NCBI RefSeq assembly: GCF_036785885.1
Contig: NC_092320.1
Coordinates: 12,215,557 to 12,279,556 of the forward strand
Direction of reading: 5' to 3'
Length of the DNA stretch: 64,000 nt
DNA from: Coffea arabica
Taxonomy: Eukaryota; Streptophyta; Magnoliopsida; Gentianales; Rubiaceae
A program made the translations under genes and the position numbers. The notes under the pieces were generated by a model. That model saw nothing but the letters and a program-made list of their open reading frames with translations. It did no database searches and was not told the origin of the DNA. Positions within the stretch are counted from its first letter, which is position 1. Each line of letters starts with the position of its first letter. Shown in pieces: positions 24,300-35,765 of this stretch.

Positions 24300-27200
24300 G
24301 GAATTCTTCATGGAACAAGACTGGTCTTACTGCTTGCAAGGACAACAAGTTCTGGATAATCTGGAAGTCTTACATTTTGTTGTCTGACATTTCGATCACA
24401 CAGCTAATGTGCCTCGAGAACTTTGGACCTTCTTCTTGCAGCTTTTGTAAGAATTTTACAGGATATCTTAAACGCCATGCGGCTTTTTGTAGTTAATTTT
24501 GGATACAATGTTATACTTTGTTTCACTTCGTGGTTAATTAAGGTTGAAAAGCTCCATCTGTTGACTATGCAATCTTTATTGAGATTGAACCAGAAAGTTT
24601 GTGATATCAAAATAATGATACGTCTTTCATACCTTGGTATGTTCTTGTTCTACTGCTCTTGAAATCCTATAAAGTAGGCGTTGCTGCTTCTACTTCAACC
24701 GATTCCTCAACCCCATGTGTTTGTGATTTTGGAATGTCCCTGGGATTTGGATTGTTTGAATTTTAACAAAATAGAGAAACTTGTTAGTAGCAAAGTTTTG
24801 TCTACTTTATATTCTTGGTTGATGTACTGGGTAAGTTCACAGTGCTATAAAAAGGGCGAAAGCAAACTATGCCTTGCATTTATCAGGAGTTGGACTACGA
24901 TATGGGCATATGCCTAGCAGCCACTGGACGATTCATGGTCGTGGACCGATAAAATACGAATTTATGGCGACTGATTTTGGTATCTAAAATGATATCATTG
25001 TCTGAATCTATATGTTAAACTTGGCCTCTCCAATTTCATCAAGAACTTGTGTTCAATTCTTCATTTTCCTTTTTTTTTTTTTTATTTAAGAAAGAATTTA
25101 AGCCTCACAATGGGCAGCACTTGGGACTCCAGTGGAACCCAAAACTTTGAAGACTTCGACAAACTGCCCAAGACTGATGCCTCTACCCACCGGGATTTAG
25201 GCTACTCTTCCATTAATGTCTGGCTATCTGCCTTTGCTGGGTTGGTAAAGCGGCAAGCGTTTCTGTCTAGATATGGACTACTTTTTCTGGGCCCGTGTTG
25301 AAGTTCGGGTATAACTTTCTTCTTATAGAAACTAAGCAGAATGAATGACAGCGTGAGCCCTTTTGCTCTTCCTGATTAAGGACTGCTAAGCTTCCAGATT
25401 TGGTGGGAAAAACCATTTTGTACCTTGGACCCATCTCACATTTTACAGAGACCCTTCCTAACTAAAGCCGAGAGGAAAACTAACAATTGTGGCATAATAT
25501 GAGCTCGGGATTTGTAAATCTAGTGACTTTTTTCAAGATTGTGACTTCGTAAAATTTAAATGCCAGATTCTGCAGAGTGGTTCACTGATCAATCCATCAA
25601 GTTTTCGATGGATAAATAAGTTAAGCTGTTAAGGGACCCTTACTAAAAAAATAAAATAAAATAAAAAGATATCTTCACCCCAATCAAAATGTTTTTATTT
25701 TTAGTGGTAAAATAGCTGAAAAACATCTGCACTCATGGCGCGCTGAATGTGAAGATCAGCAGAGAGTATACTAAGAAGGATAGTAGATTTTCATGAAAAA
25801 GAACTAACAGGACAGGTGGAGTTAAAGGAGCGAGATTGGGAGTGCAAATTACACTTTCCTATTCATAACAAAGGGAGAATAGCAAATTAAAAATACTACT
25901 TTGGGTACTAGTTTACTTGTGAGTAATTGGATGCCAGTTGATTTGAAAATGTGTAACACAACATGATACGAAAAGTTGGTGCAATCTGCAAAATCATACG
26001 AAAAGTCACAAAGTGGCGGAAGTGTATACAATTTTAAGTCCTTCAAATTTCACTTTCTTGCCAACTTAGCAATTACAGATCATCCTTCCAAAATAATGAT
26101 AGTCTCCTGCTCTCTACCTTTGATTATCAAGAACTCAAACTCAGATAGAGGGCATTGGTCCGTACTCTTTCCCTGTAACGTAACTTGTACTGCTAATTAG
26201 CTTTGTTGCCACTCTAGACGTATATAGCAACATCATTAGTATACATATTCTGGACAGTTAGTCAATCTTACGCGCTTCTTTTCTAAGGAAATTGAAGTGT
26301 TTAGAGGATCAACCGTGGGTAGATCATGAGTCATAGCTACAAGCACGTGCAACTCCCTTGTAACACAACTGCAATCAACAGTAAAGAAATAGCCATAGAG
26401 ATGAGTATGCTCTTTGCTGTCTCTATGATTCGGCCTTTTTGTTCACATTTTAGAGGGCAAACTCTAATCTCTTCATGATTAAAAAATGCAAAGACTTTAG
26501 TTTGGTTACCAAGATAGTACATTCCCAATTCTCAGTCAAACCAACTCATCATCTATCTATTTAATTGATTAGCAGAGCTCTATCCATAGAGAGGACAAAT
26601 AATGAGGCCGACATGAATATTGTAAAGTAAGTACTAAAGAAGGAAAGCAAAGATTGAGAAAGAACTCCAAAGAAACAAATAGCAATAATAAAAGGGTCTC
26701 TTGCAAGCATAATTGAGGTAAAGAGCAGGAAAAAGATGATATTTTGCAGAAGGGTTTCATTTGACTAATACGCTAGTCACCATTTAAAACACCCTTTTCA
26801 GTATGTGGCCGATATAGCCATGTGCAGCAGCAGAGCTTGTACATTTGAAAGAGAATTCCTGGTCAAATTTTCTTATATATATATATATATATATGTGCGC
26901 GCGCGCGCTCTAATCAAATGACTAATCAATTAAAAACTGAGTTTTGGTAATCTTCCTCTAGACAAAGCAACCATCTTTGTTTGTCTTTTTAACTATACAT
27001 GTTGCGTTTTGAGGCCTAGGTGGAAACAGGGATTAGGATAGTAGGAGACAATCAAGCTGCTTGTTTAATCGCTGTTTAATATATACTTTGTTTTACCAAG
27101 TATGTGCAATCATCTCTATCCTTTTCCTCATATACCAGTATACTTTCTCTGTCCTATCAGATTACGAGGGATTGTGTGACAAACTTAATAGTCACGTATG

Positions 27201-30081
27201 GCCACTCAGTTTCTTGGTCTACAGCTGCTGGATTTTTGCCGTCAAAGTGCAAAGCACATTGCATGTGCTACAAATAGTGATTTAGCTAAGGCTAAGTGTT
27301 AGTAAAGCAGATACCTAACCTTAGCATGCCATAGAAGCAAGTCGATCGTGGCCGCATCTGGCTAGAGCGTAAAGACGGAAAATTGTACGACGGCAGCAAC
27401 GTGGCCTCATGGATCTACAAGGGATTGTTTTGATTAAGTGTAGGAAAAGAATACCTAAGAATTTACATTTAAAGAATTTCATGAATCTTTAGGGATAATG
27501 GTCCAACAGAAGAAAGAAAACTTTAACTGGAGGATTTTCTCGTGGATAATTTTGAACGCTGTTAAAGAGCGGTCAAATTGTTGGTCAAAGATGAAAGCAT
27601 GGTGGTGGGTCCTCGGGATAGGGTTGGGGGAGGAGGCGGAGTGACGGTGGGAAGCTAGTGAGCGCCGAAAGGAATAAACGGACCCCCCATCAATCGGAGG
27701 GGAAAATAGACAAGAAAAGACAGGAATGGAATTCGATCTCACTTATTCCACTAGCAAAACATCCGAAAAGATTATTTAAGGCAAGCAGCAGCAAGCTTTG
27801 TGTTTTTTTTTTTTTTTTTTTTTTCAGTTGGGACCCTATAACCTTATAAGGTGGAAGGAATAAAAATTGGAATCAAATCACGTAAGAGAAAAAAAGAAGA
27901 AGAAGAAAAGAAAAGATTAGAGTGAATTCATTTTTGTAGTGATTATCCGATAGTACTAAATTTCAGGTCAAATGATGCATGGAGATCGATAGTTCATCAA
28001 GTGCTTCAACTCACAGCAGCTCAGCTAGTGTCTGCAATTGCTTAGCATGTAAATTCATTCAGCTGGTGATTTGATAGTTTAAGCTTATAAAGCACGATTT
28101 ATCATTGCTTTTTGTGAAGTCTTGGAGCATGATCTCAGACGAGATAGATAAATTAATTGCCATGCAAAGGCAAGGCCTACTTGAACGTTAGTAGCTCATT
28201 CTGAGTCAACAGTCCCGAACCAAGTCCAGTTATTGGACCAAAAATGTGTTCTCCTAGAGCCAAGAAATGGAAAATATTTTATGTTTGCTGAGTTTTCAAT
28301 CTGCATGCACGTACTTGAGGAATTAGAATCAATCCAGCGCTTTTTCTCTTTCGTTTTTTTTTTTTTTTTAAATTTCTATTCTAGTTCCATTGGTAAAGAA
28401 GCATGTAAACAATTAAGGTCAACACTCAAATATATCTTTTTTTTTTGGCCTCCTCTTTCCTTCCCAAACCATTCTTACCCCCAATTGTGAGGTTTAGGAT
28501 TCAAATCCTGATCAACTTGATAGCGGTGAGATCTAGCTCTAAGTGGTCTCCCCTGATCATTGAAGTAATCCCAGTAGTTAAATATACCACATTACGCATT
28601 GCTAAACCAACAAGTAATGCTGAACCAACTTATTAACCAATTATGGGAATACATCTAAGAATCAAAGAGAACTAGTTTCAGTAACAAAGGTCATTTGTGC
28701 TAAATCATTGAGATAGTTAATCTGTTGAAGAGCCTTGGGGTAAGGGGAAAAGGAGGGTGAAAGAAAAGCAAGGTCTACTGCATGCCTCCAACAGCAGCTT
28801 CGGAGATGGTAATTCAACATTCAAATCCTCGCATGCTTCTGGATGTACAAGACATTATTGATTATCAGAAACAAGTTTTCGGTCATTGCCTCCACGTTAC
28901 AAAAAGATTTGGCAGTTGTCGTTGATGGATTCCAATTTCCGCAAGAATTTAACCATTTTTATTTCCACCAACCTATGTGCATATATAGGTAACAGATAAA
29001 AGGGACGAAATGCTTGAATCATTATGTGAATCTTTGGTTCGTGCTTCATTGCAGCATGATGTTGAACATGAGGCTATAGTTGACTTTCCTTTCCTTTCCT
29101 TTGAGCAAGTCAAGTAATTAAAAAGATAAATAAATATATAATCAAAAGCCTTCCCTCAAAACGGGACCAAGACCGGCGGCGACCATTGCCTGAATTCACA
29201 AGGGACCATACATACAACTTTACATTCTGTTTTTGTTTTTTTCCCTTTGGTTCTGAGTTTTGAGTCAAGGACACGCATCTGGTGATCATAATTCCTTTTT
29301 TATTCCCCTTTTCATTTTACTTTCATTTCGAACACGTCGTAATATAGCCATGCTGCGTTAAACTCAAACTATTGTCCATTATCCAGACTCCAGAAAAACA
29401 ATAATGGTACTATGCATTATCCCCTGACAATATAATGTGTCTTTCCTAATTTACTCGTTCTTTTGGCTTCCTAGTTCTACCATAATGGAGAATTTTTAAT
29501 CTCTTGTTTCTTTCCACTTGTAGAATGTCAAATTTGATGAAGGTCCGGAAGATGCTTCGACCTTCCCACGCTCGTGAATAAGTATTATCTTGGTAGGGCC
29601 GTGCTCCTTTCCACTGCATTAGAGAGAATTTCTCTCTATTACACTCGAATAAAATTAATTTCAAATTTATTTTTAAAAATCCACACCATTCATAATATAT
29701 TTCGCATTACTTGTGGTAGCTATACATACATTTCTGTATACAATGAATTAAATTCGACCTTTTGATCAATTATTATAAATTTTGTTGCTGTTTAAATATT
29801 TCATGTAAATTGAATATCAAAGTATTCTCAAAAAAATATCTTTTTTAGCATGCTAATAGAATAGATATTTCAAAAAATAATGATACATTCAGATGAGTTT
29901 ATAGAGTTATAATAAATAAATTAAGGAAACAATGAAGAGAAATTCAATTGAGAGGCTCCTTGCCCTATCTTGTTGTTGTTCATGGTTTTCATTCTATCGT
30001 ACGACCGTACGGGGAATCTCTCGGTGCTCGATGCACCCTTGAAGTATTGCAAAATGTTGATAATCAAAGTTTTTAAAACCT
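24300..30081. other. EMC6 3' region and long gene-poor spacer
   Basis: The first few hundred bases are probably EMC6 3' UTR. Beyond that I see only short open frames without domains (for example 25047-25301 +, 26337-26528 - and 27479-27742 -), an (AT)n/(GC)n run near 26875-26909 and poly-T tracts near 27810, 28360 and 28440. No RNA gene or transposon border could be supported. Confidence 0.4.
26875..26909. repeat. (AT)n followed by (GC)n microsatellite
   Basis: About 20 bp of TA repeats followed directly by 'tgtgcgcgcgcgcgc'. Alternating purine-pyrimidine throughout, so potentially Z-DNA forming. Confidence 0.8.
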
Positions 30082-30264
30082 TGTTTGGATTGCAGTTTTC
30101 AGTCGAAAAATTACGTTGTTTTTCGTGATCACATTTTCTTATTACCTTTTTCGTAGGAAAATTACGTTGTTTTTCATTATCACATTTTCTTATTACCTTT
30201 TTCCCTCACATACATCGCTACAGTAATTTTTTCATGAAAAATAATGAAAAATGCAATCCAAACA
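30082..30264. mobile_element. Small MITE with internal tandem duplication
   Basis: Begins 'tgtttggattgca' and ends with its exact reverse complement, 'tgcaatccaaaca'. Inside, a unit of about 50 bp is repeated in tandem: 'aaaattacgttgtttttc' plus 'cacattttcttattaccttt' occurs at about 30105-30152 and again at 30157-30203. A shorter relative without the duplication lies at 57.1 kb. There is no ORF. Confidence 0.6.
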
Positions 30265-31294
30265 CAAAAAGGACCACAGCTAATATTCCTTCATTACTTT
30301 TTTTTTTTTAAGACACACAAATTATACAAGCTTTTGAAAACTTCCCCGTTCGCGTGAGAAGTTTTATGAATGTTTGAACCAACTATTAGAACATCATGCC
30401 TAATAGCTAGTTTAAAAACTCTTTCTAACATGTATAAGACTCCATTTGCTAATTCACATGCTAAATAAAATCCACCTAACATGTTAAATTACTCTTTCTT
30501 TGATTCAAAAGCAACTACTAAGCGTCATTCGAATTTTTATCCAGTCAAAACTAAGCAAAATCTTACTAATGTACAGCTCATTAGACGGAAATACAGAAGA
30601 AAAGTCTTCACAAGTTTAAACAAAAGGATTCCCTCAAAAAAAGTTTAAACAAAAGGAGACAAATTGAAGAACTAAGCCAGACATTAAAGGAGACACGAGG
30701 AGACAAATTGGCATTATCCCTTCCACAAAGATACACTACTAGCGTTGTTTAAAAAAAAGCTAAATTGAAGCCAAATTTGGCAGCATTCGAAGCTTGAAAA
30801 GTAGAAAGCATGCAGCAACAGGAACAGGGCTCCACCACCGCACATTAATACAGCATTGCTACAATATGTTTAATCTACAAAATGTAGTAAATAAACGCTG
30901 ATAAGGATGTTCACAGGATTGGAACTAGCTAGCTAGCAGACAAAGGATTAATTACAAAAGGATTTTTCTTTTCCATTATACCGTGATTAATCATGTCAGT
31001 CCTAAAGCGGGACAAGAAAAGAAAGGTAAAGGAGAAAAAGAACAAAAGAAGGGAAAAGACCAAAACAAAAGATTCAGTTAGTAAGTACTCCGCTGCTAGT
31101 TTTTGCTTTGCTGTGAAATGATTGTCAGTCCCATTATACCATCCCATGCAAAAAGTAAAAGTTTTTCTAGCCCTTTTGACCAACCCACCATTTTATGTTA
31201 AGCAAACTCATGAACAGCATTCACTCCTCTGCTCCTCGTCTGTCCTCCTTCAATTTCCCCGTCCTTCATTTCCATAAATAAATCTTTGATGGGC
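30265..31294. other. Spacer and 3' region of the AIL5-type gene
   Basis: AT-rich, no supported ORF. The part nearest 31294 is probably 3' UTR of the - strand gene. Confidence 0.4.
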
Positions 31295-34200
31295 TCATTC
31301 CATTCCAAAAATTGGTGTCTGGAACACTGATAGATTTGGCTTTGCAGGTTGGAATGAATGAAGGGTTGGCGAAATCCAATTACCAAAATTGGCGGCATCA
31401 TAAGTACTGCCAGTCCCATTGCTGCTGCTTAATGCAATTCTTGTCACAAATGGAACTTGTTCACTTGGACTTGAACTATTAGTACCTGTACCATTACCAT
31501 TACCACCACCACCACCAAGAACATTACTCTGCTGATGCTGCTGCTGAAAGTACACTCCACCACCGAAGTAGCCATTATTATTATTATTAGTTGGGTAGTC
31601 CACGTTGAAGGAGGGTGTTGTACACTGCAATGTTGTACCATTTGGGGTACTGGGATTTTGGAAAAGTGGGATAGCTGTAGGAGTTGGGATTTTGGCAGTG
31701 ACATTATTATTGTGGTAGCCGAGGCTAGACCAAAAATCGGAGGTTGATGGGGTGTTTTGTTTGATGGGCAAACCAAAGCCGAGAGCTGATGTTGAAGGCT
31801 GAGAAACAAAGGAAACCGAGGTGGCTGAGGAGTGGTCTCGGTCATCTGACCGGTTGCTTCCGTCAGCGCTCTTGTTATCAGATAAAGAATCTGATGATGT
31901 CTTGTTGTTGTTGTTGGATTTATTGTTGCTGATTCCTCCAACGGGGAGATTGCTGCTTGCTATGCTTTTTACGTCGTAACGGCTGATGTCGAAATTTGTC
32001 ACGGCGTTCAGGCCTCTAAATTTGATTGCAGCAATGTCATAAGCCTCTGCTGCTTCTTCTTGGGTACCTGTTGGGGAAGTACAAAATCAAGAAACTATTC
32101 TCTTAAACGACATTTTCTGAAAAATTCAAGTGCAAGAGACAAAATTGAACATTGTTTTCAATTTTAATTTATCTCCCGTGTTAAGAAAAAAAAGGCAACA
32201 AAATGGAAATTGGCATGTAATGGAACCACATTTATTGCTTTCAAAGGCCCCTTAAAAGATATTTTTGGGCATTCACCTCCACGGCCACAAATTGTACTAC
32301 TCGCATATTATTTTGTTGTTCCAAAAATTGGCATTACTTTTTCCTTTAAAAGGCTGATCGGGGAAATGGTGCACGAAAGTACTTTGGTTTATCAGGATAT
32401 GTTGTCGACAAAGATATGAACTTACTGAAGGTCCCAAGGTAGAGATCTTTGTTGCCAGCAACCCTTCCTATTCTAGCTTGCCAACGTCCATGTTGATGGT
32501 GCCTGATCGAACGTTTTGGCACAAAAATTAGTTTCGCAGACATCCAGTTACATTAGTTAAAGGACAAGATGATTCATTTACTACAAGGTTATATGCATGC
32601 ATGCACCTAGTGACTCCTCTGTAGATTGATGCCCCTCTAGAAAACCCGCTACTTTTCCTGCAATACCATAAAGTACAGAGAAAATAGAATATTAGGGAAG
32701 AGAGAGAGAGAGATAGCAAAAAATTGTAAATAACGTAGAACTCCAACAAAGCTAAGAGGGAAAATGCAGGTTAAATAAAGCATGGCTAGGAAATCTAACC
32801 TCCTAAGAGAAGCAACAAATTCTTGCCTAGTCATGTGCTTCATTTCCTCCAGTTCCTTCTCATAGTTAGACACCTAAATAAGCACAAGCCAACGTTGTTC
32901 AGGTATACAGGGTGGACAAGCAAAGGGCATGCATATAGCATTCACGTGCTCACCGGAAAATTTGTGGTGGTGGTCGGACCCCAGTATTTAAGGGCGGCGA
33001 GATCATAAGCCCTAGCTGCTTTCTCTTCTTTGTCATATCCACCTGTGAAGCGTAAAACAAGAAAACCATCCAAACACACCAGTAGTGTCAGAAAATGAGA
33101 ATCCAAGGAGAATCTAATCCTAGAGGACTGTTTGTCCATGCAGGAAGATTCTCTTTCGATACTTCTACAAAAAATGATTTGACTATCAAACTGTGCTCAA
33201 GAATGGAAAATATGATGATACAATGAGAGAGATCATTAGTACTCACCCAGATAAACTGAGCCATGATTTGAATCGTCCATTCGCCATAATCATTCGCCCA
33301 AGTACATGCCACATAAAGAACCAACCGACATTAGCCCACCTTCGTCTACCCTATAGTAGTTTGAACGAGAATCTCTTCTCATCGAATAATGAAATACTAC
33401 GTGCTCGTGTTGTTACTTATTAGCCCAAAAACAAAACCCAATAATTATTTAAAGAAAAATCTAAACGGCCTGCCTGCTCTTTTCGAAATCCTAAAAATCT
33501 GAGCTTAGATCTCCGACTTAAATTTGAGTTTGGATAACCACGATAGCATGTTTTCATTTTTTTAAAAAAAAATTAACAACTATAAACCTGAAAACCCTAG
33601 AGAAGTGAAAACATATACCTTGCCTTCCCTTGCGACTTTGCCCTTCTCTTCTGCAAGTGTTATCCCACAAATGGGCTTCATATCTTCCGGTCCACCTATG
33701 CCTGAAGTTCAAAACAGCAGGGGAAAAAAAAAAGGAGATTAAGTAAAAGGAGTTACTTATATACTAGTACTAAACAAATACCATATACTAGTAATAACAT
33801 AACAAGCAATAAATACAACCTTAAAACTATTCTTAACCGGTGCTTACCTGGTAACCCCTCTGAAAATAGACGTACGTTGGCCAAAAGTCTCGACCGCCTT
33901 CTTCGCAGGCGGCTCAGGAGCCAGTGGAACAGCTGCCAACTGCTTCTGGGATTCAGCCTGCTCGGTTGAATATCCACGTAAAAAGCTAGCCGCTATTGAT
34001 TTAAGCTCCGAATCATACACGTCCGCGTTAATCAAAGCTGAAGTCTGATTTCCCCCGCCAAACTGACAAACATCAGCAGAAGAACAAGAACCATTAGACC
34101 CACCACCCAAGAAATCCTCAAGCTTGGGGCTAGAACAGTTGAGAACTGTTGATAAATCTGCTGCTGCAGTCACACTTGCACCATTGTTTCCATTATCTTC

Positions 34201-34426
34201 TTCAGCTCTAACAACCGCCCCACCTAAAAAATATAAAAGACACATAAATAAAACATTTTTGTAGTGAATATTAGTAAAAGATTGTGAACAATTTTCCAGG
34301 CCTAATAAAATAGTAGCAATAAGGGGTGATAGAGATCATACTCGAGGAGGTAAGGGAGTTGAAGGCTTCAAAGAGAGGATGGTTGGAAAGCGAGAAGGCG
34401 AGCCAGTTGGGATGGGAAGAATCCAT
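31295..34426 (-). CDS. AIL5: AINTEGUMENTA-like double-AP2 transcription factor, AIL5/PLT5 type
   Basis: Nine coding exons on the - strand: 34342-34426, 33848-34223, 33619-33701, 33247-33255, 32954-33042, 32800-32873, 32607-32657, 32426-32502 and 31295-32067. Together they give 1617 nt and 538 aa. The N-terminus '[15 protein letters not shown]' and the motifs '[10 protein letters not shown]' and '[17 protein letters not shown]' are typical of the euANT/PLETHORA group. AP2 domain 1 lies at about 147-213 ('[20 protein letters not shown]', '[20 protein letters not shown]'). A linker has '[20 protein letters not shown]'. AP2 domain 2 lies at about 249-308. The tail '[18 protein letters not shown]' and the ending '[15 protein letters not shown]' point to AIL5 rather than ANT, BBM or AIL6/7. 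These nuclear factors drive embryo, meristem and organ patterning downstream of auxin. The fourth exon is the 9-nt microexon known from this family. The C-terminal half is rich in Asn and Gly runs. Confidence 0.96.
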
Positions 34427-35283
34427 AGGGTTTTGAAATTTGAAGTGGAAGTGGTCGTCGGTGAGCGTGAAAGAAAGAGATCTAACTTCTAAGCCAGATG
34501 GGTTCTTTGGGAAACAGCGCCTCCTGAGTCCTGAGCTAAGCTAGCAAATATGTATTCTTGCTGTAAGTGAGAGAAAAGCAGGAAAGATTGGGGATGATTG
34601 AGGTGATGAAAATTACCACTACTGCCACTACTATCTCAAAGGAAGGAAGGTGTAGTGAAGTGGAGACCAGAGAAAAATATACTTTGAGTTAGTGAAAGGA
34701 GAGGACACAAATATAGAGGCAAAATGGAGAAGTTGCACGAGGATCGAGGTCGCTCTCAGAGTCTTTACATTACATACATATACCAGCAACCCGGAAGAGT
34801 TTTCTACCCCCCAAAAAAAAAATACATACATATACCGGCAGAGTCTCTAAGGTAAGAGGTAAGACGGGCTGTGGGAAGCGGGGGTGGTGGCCCGGTGGGA
34901 AGCACTGGGTTGGAGAAATTAGTAGTATAATAATAATTAATGGAGGTAATCGTTGTGTGTGTACAGTGGTCTGGGCTTGGTGTGTGTGCGTGCGTGCGTG
35001 CGTGTGTGTGTTAATGCATTATGCAATATGCAGGATGCATATGCATGGGGATTGACTATTGATGTAGGGAGGGTTGCAGAGTAAAACAAGTGGAAGCATT
35101 TCATGGGATGACTGGGCGGTCTCTGTTGTCTGTCTCTCTTGACTCAACACACGGAAGATCAACTTGTCATGCTACTTACTGCTCTTTTTTTTTCCCCCCC
35201 TTACAAAATTAGATCGGCAGTGTGGTAACTTTACGTGTTTTACCGATTGTTGTTATTACAGACTCTTCGGACAATAGGGTGAC
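34427..35283 (-). promoter_or_regulatory. 5' leader and promoter region of the AIL5-type gene
   Basis: The region upstream of the ATG holds AC/TACAT-type repeats near 34765-34775, a (TGCG)n/(TG)n microsatellite at about 34979-35010 and one TGTCTC word near 35131. TGTCTC is the classical auxin response element, and AIL5-type genes are known auxin targets, but a single hexamer is weak evidence. Confidence 0.3.
34979..35011. repeat. (TGTG)/(TGCG)n microsatellite in the AIL5 upstream region
   Basis: Alternating purine-pyrimidine run 'tgtgtgtgcgtgcgtgcgtg' continuing into TG repeats. Confidence 0.85.
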
Positions 35284-35765
35284 TAGGGGTGCCTACCTAA
35301 ATGGATGAGCTTAACGGATTTGAACGGGTTATAATTGGTTGGATAATAAAAATAATTAGTCTAATTTATTTATATTTATTTAATACATGTGTCAAAATAA
35401 ATCAATTGATTTATATCAATTTAGAAAATAGGTATGGATACATTTAATTATCTATTTATGGTTCACTTGAAATTTTATTTTTTTAAAATTTTTTGCATAT
35501 TGTTTGACAAGAAATAACGATATTTTATCATTATTAGATTGGTAGAAAATTCAAATTTACCTGCTTAACACCTACTAAAAGTTGAGTCTAAATATATATA
35601 TAATCATTTTAATTAATAGGAATAAATGGGTGAGTTGAGTCAACTCACTGCTTATCAATTAAATCAATTTGATCGGATCGTCATTTATAGACTCATTCGA
35701 AGTTCATTCCGTACCCATATCCATTTAATCAATATAATTGGATTATATTTAACACCTCTTGTGGT
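35284..35765. mobile_element. Probable hAT-like degenerate element
   Basis: The left part 'taggggtgcctacctaaatg' and right part 'atttaacacctcttg' are roughly inverse. Sub-terminal words ('ggatgagcttaacgg', 'gagttgagtcaactcac', 'cccatatccatttaatc') resemble diverged non-autonomous hAT elements. I could not find a clean 8-bp duplication and there is no ORF. Confidence 0.35.

Noticed and set aside
25047-25301. 84-codon + strand frame
   Set aside because: The proximal part is poly-T derived and the rest shows no family or splice support.
35131-35136. TGTCTC word upstream of AIL5 as an auxin response element
   Set aside because: A single hexamer in a CT-rich stretch is expected by chance; mentioned only as weak context.
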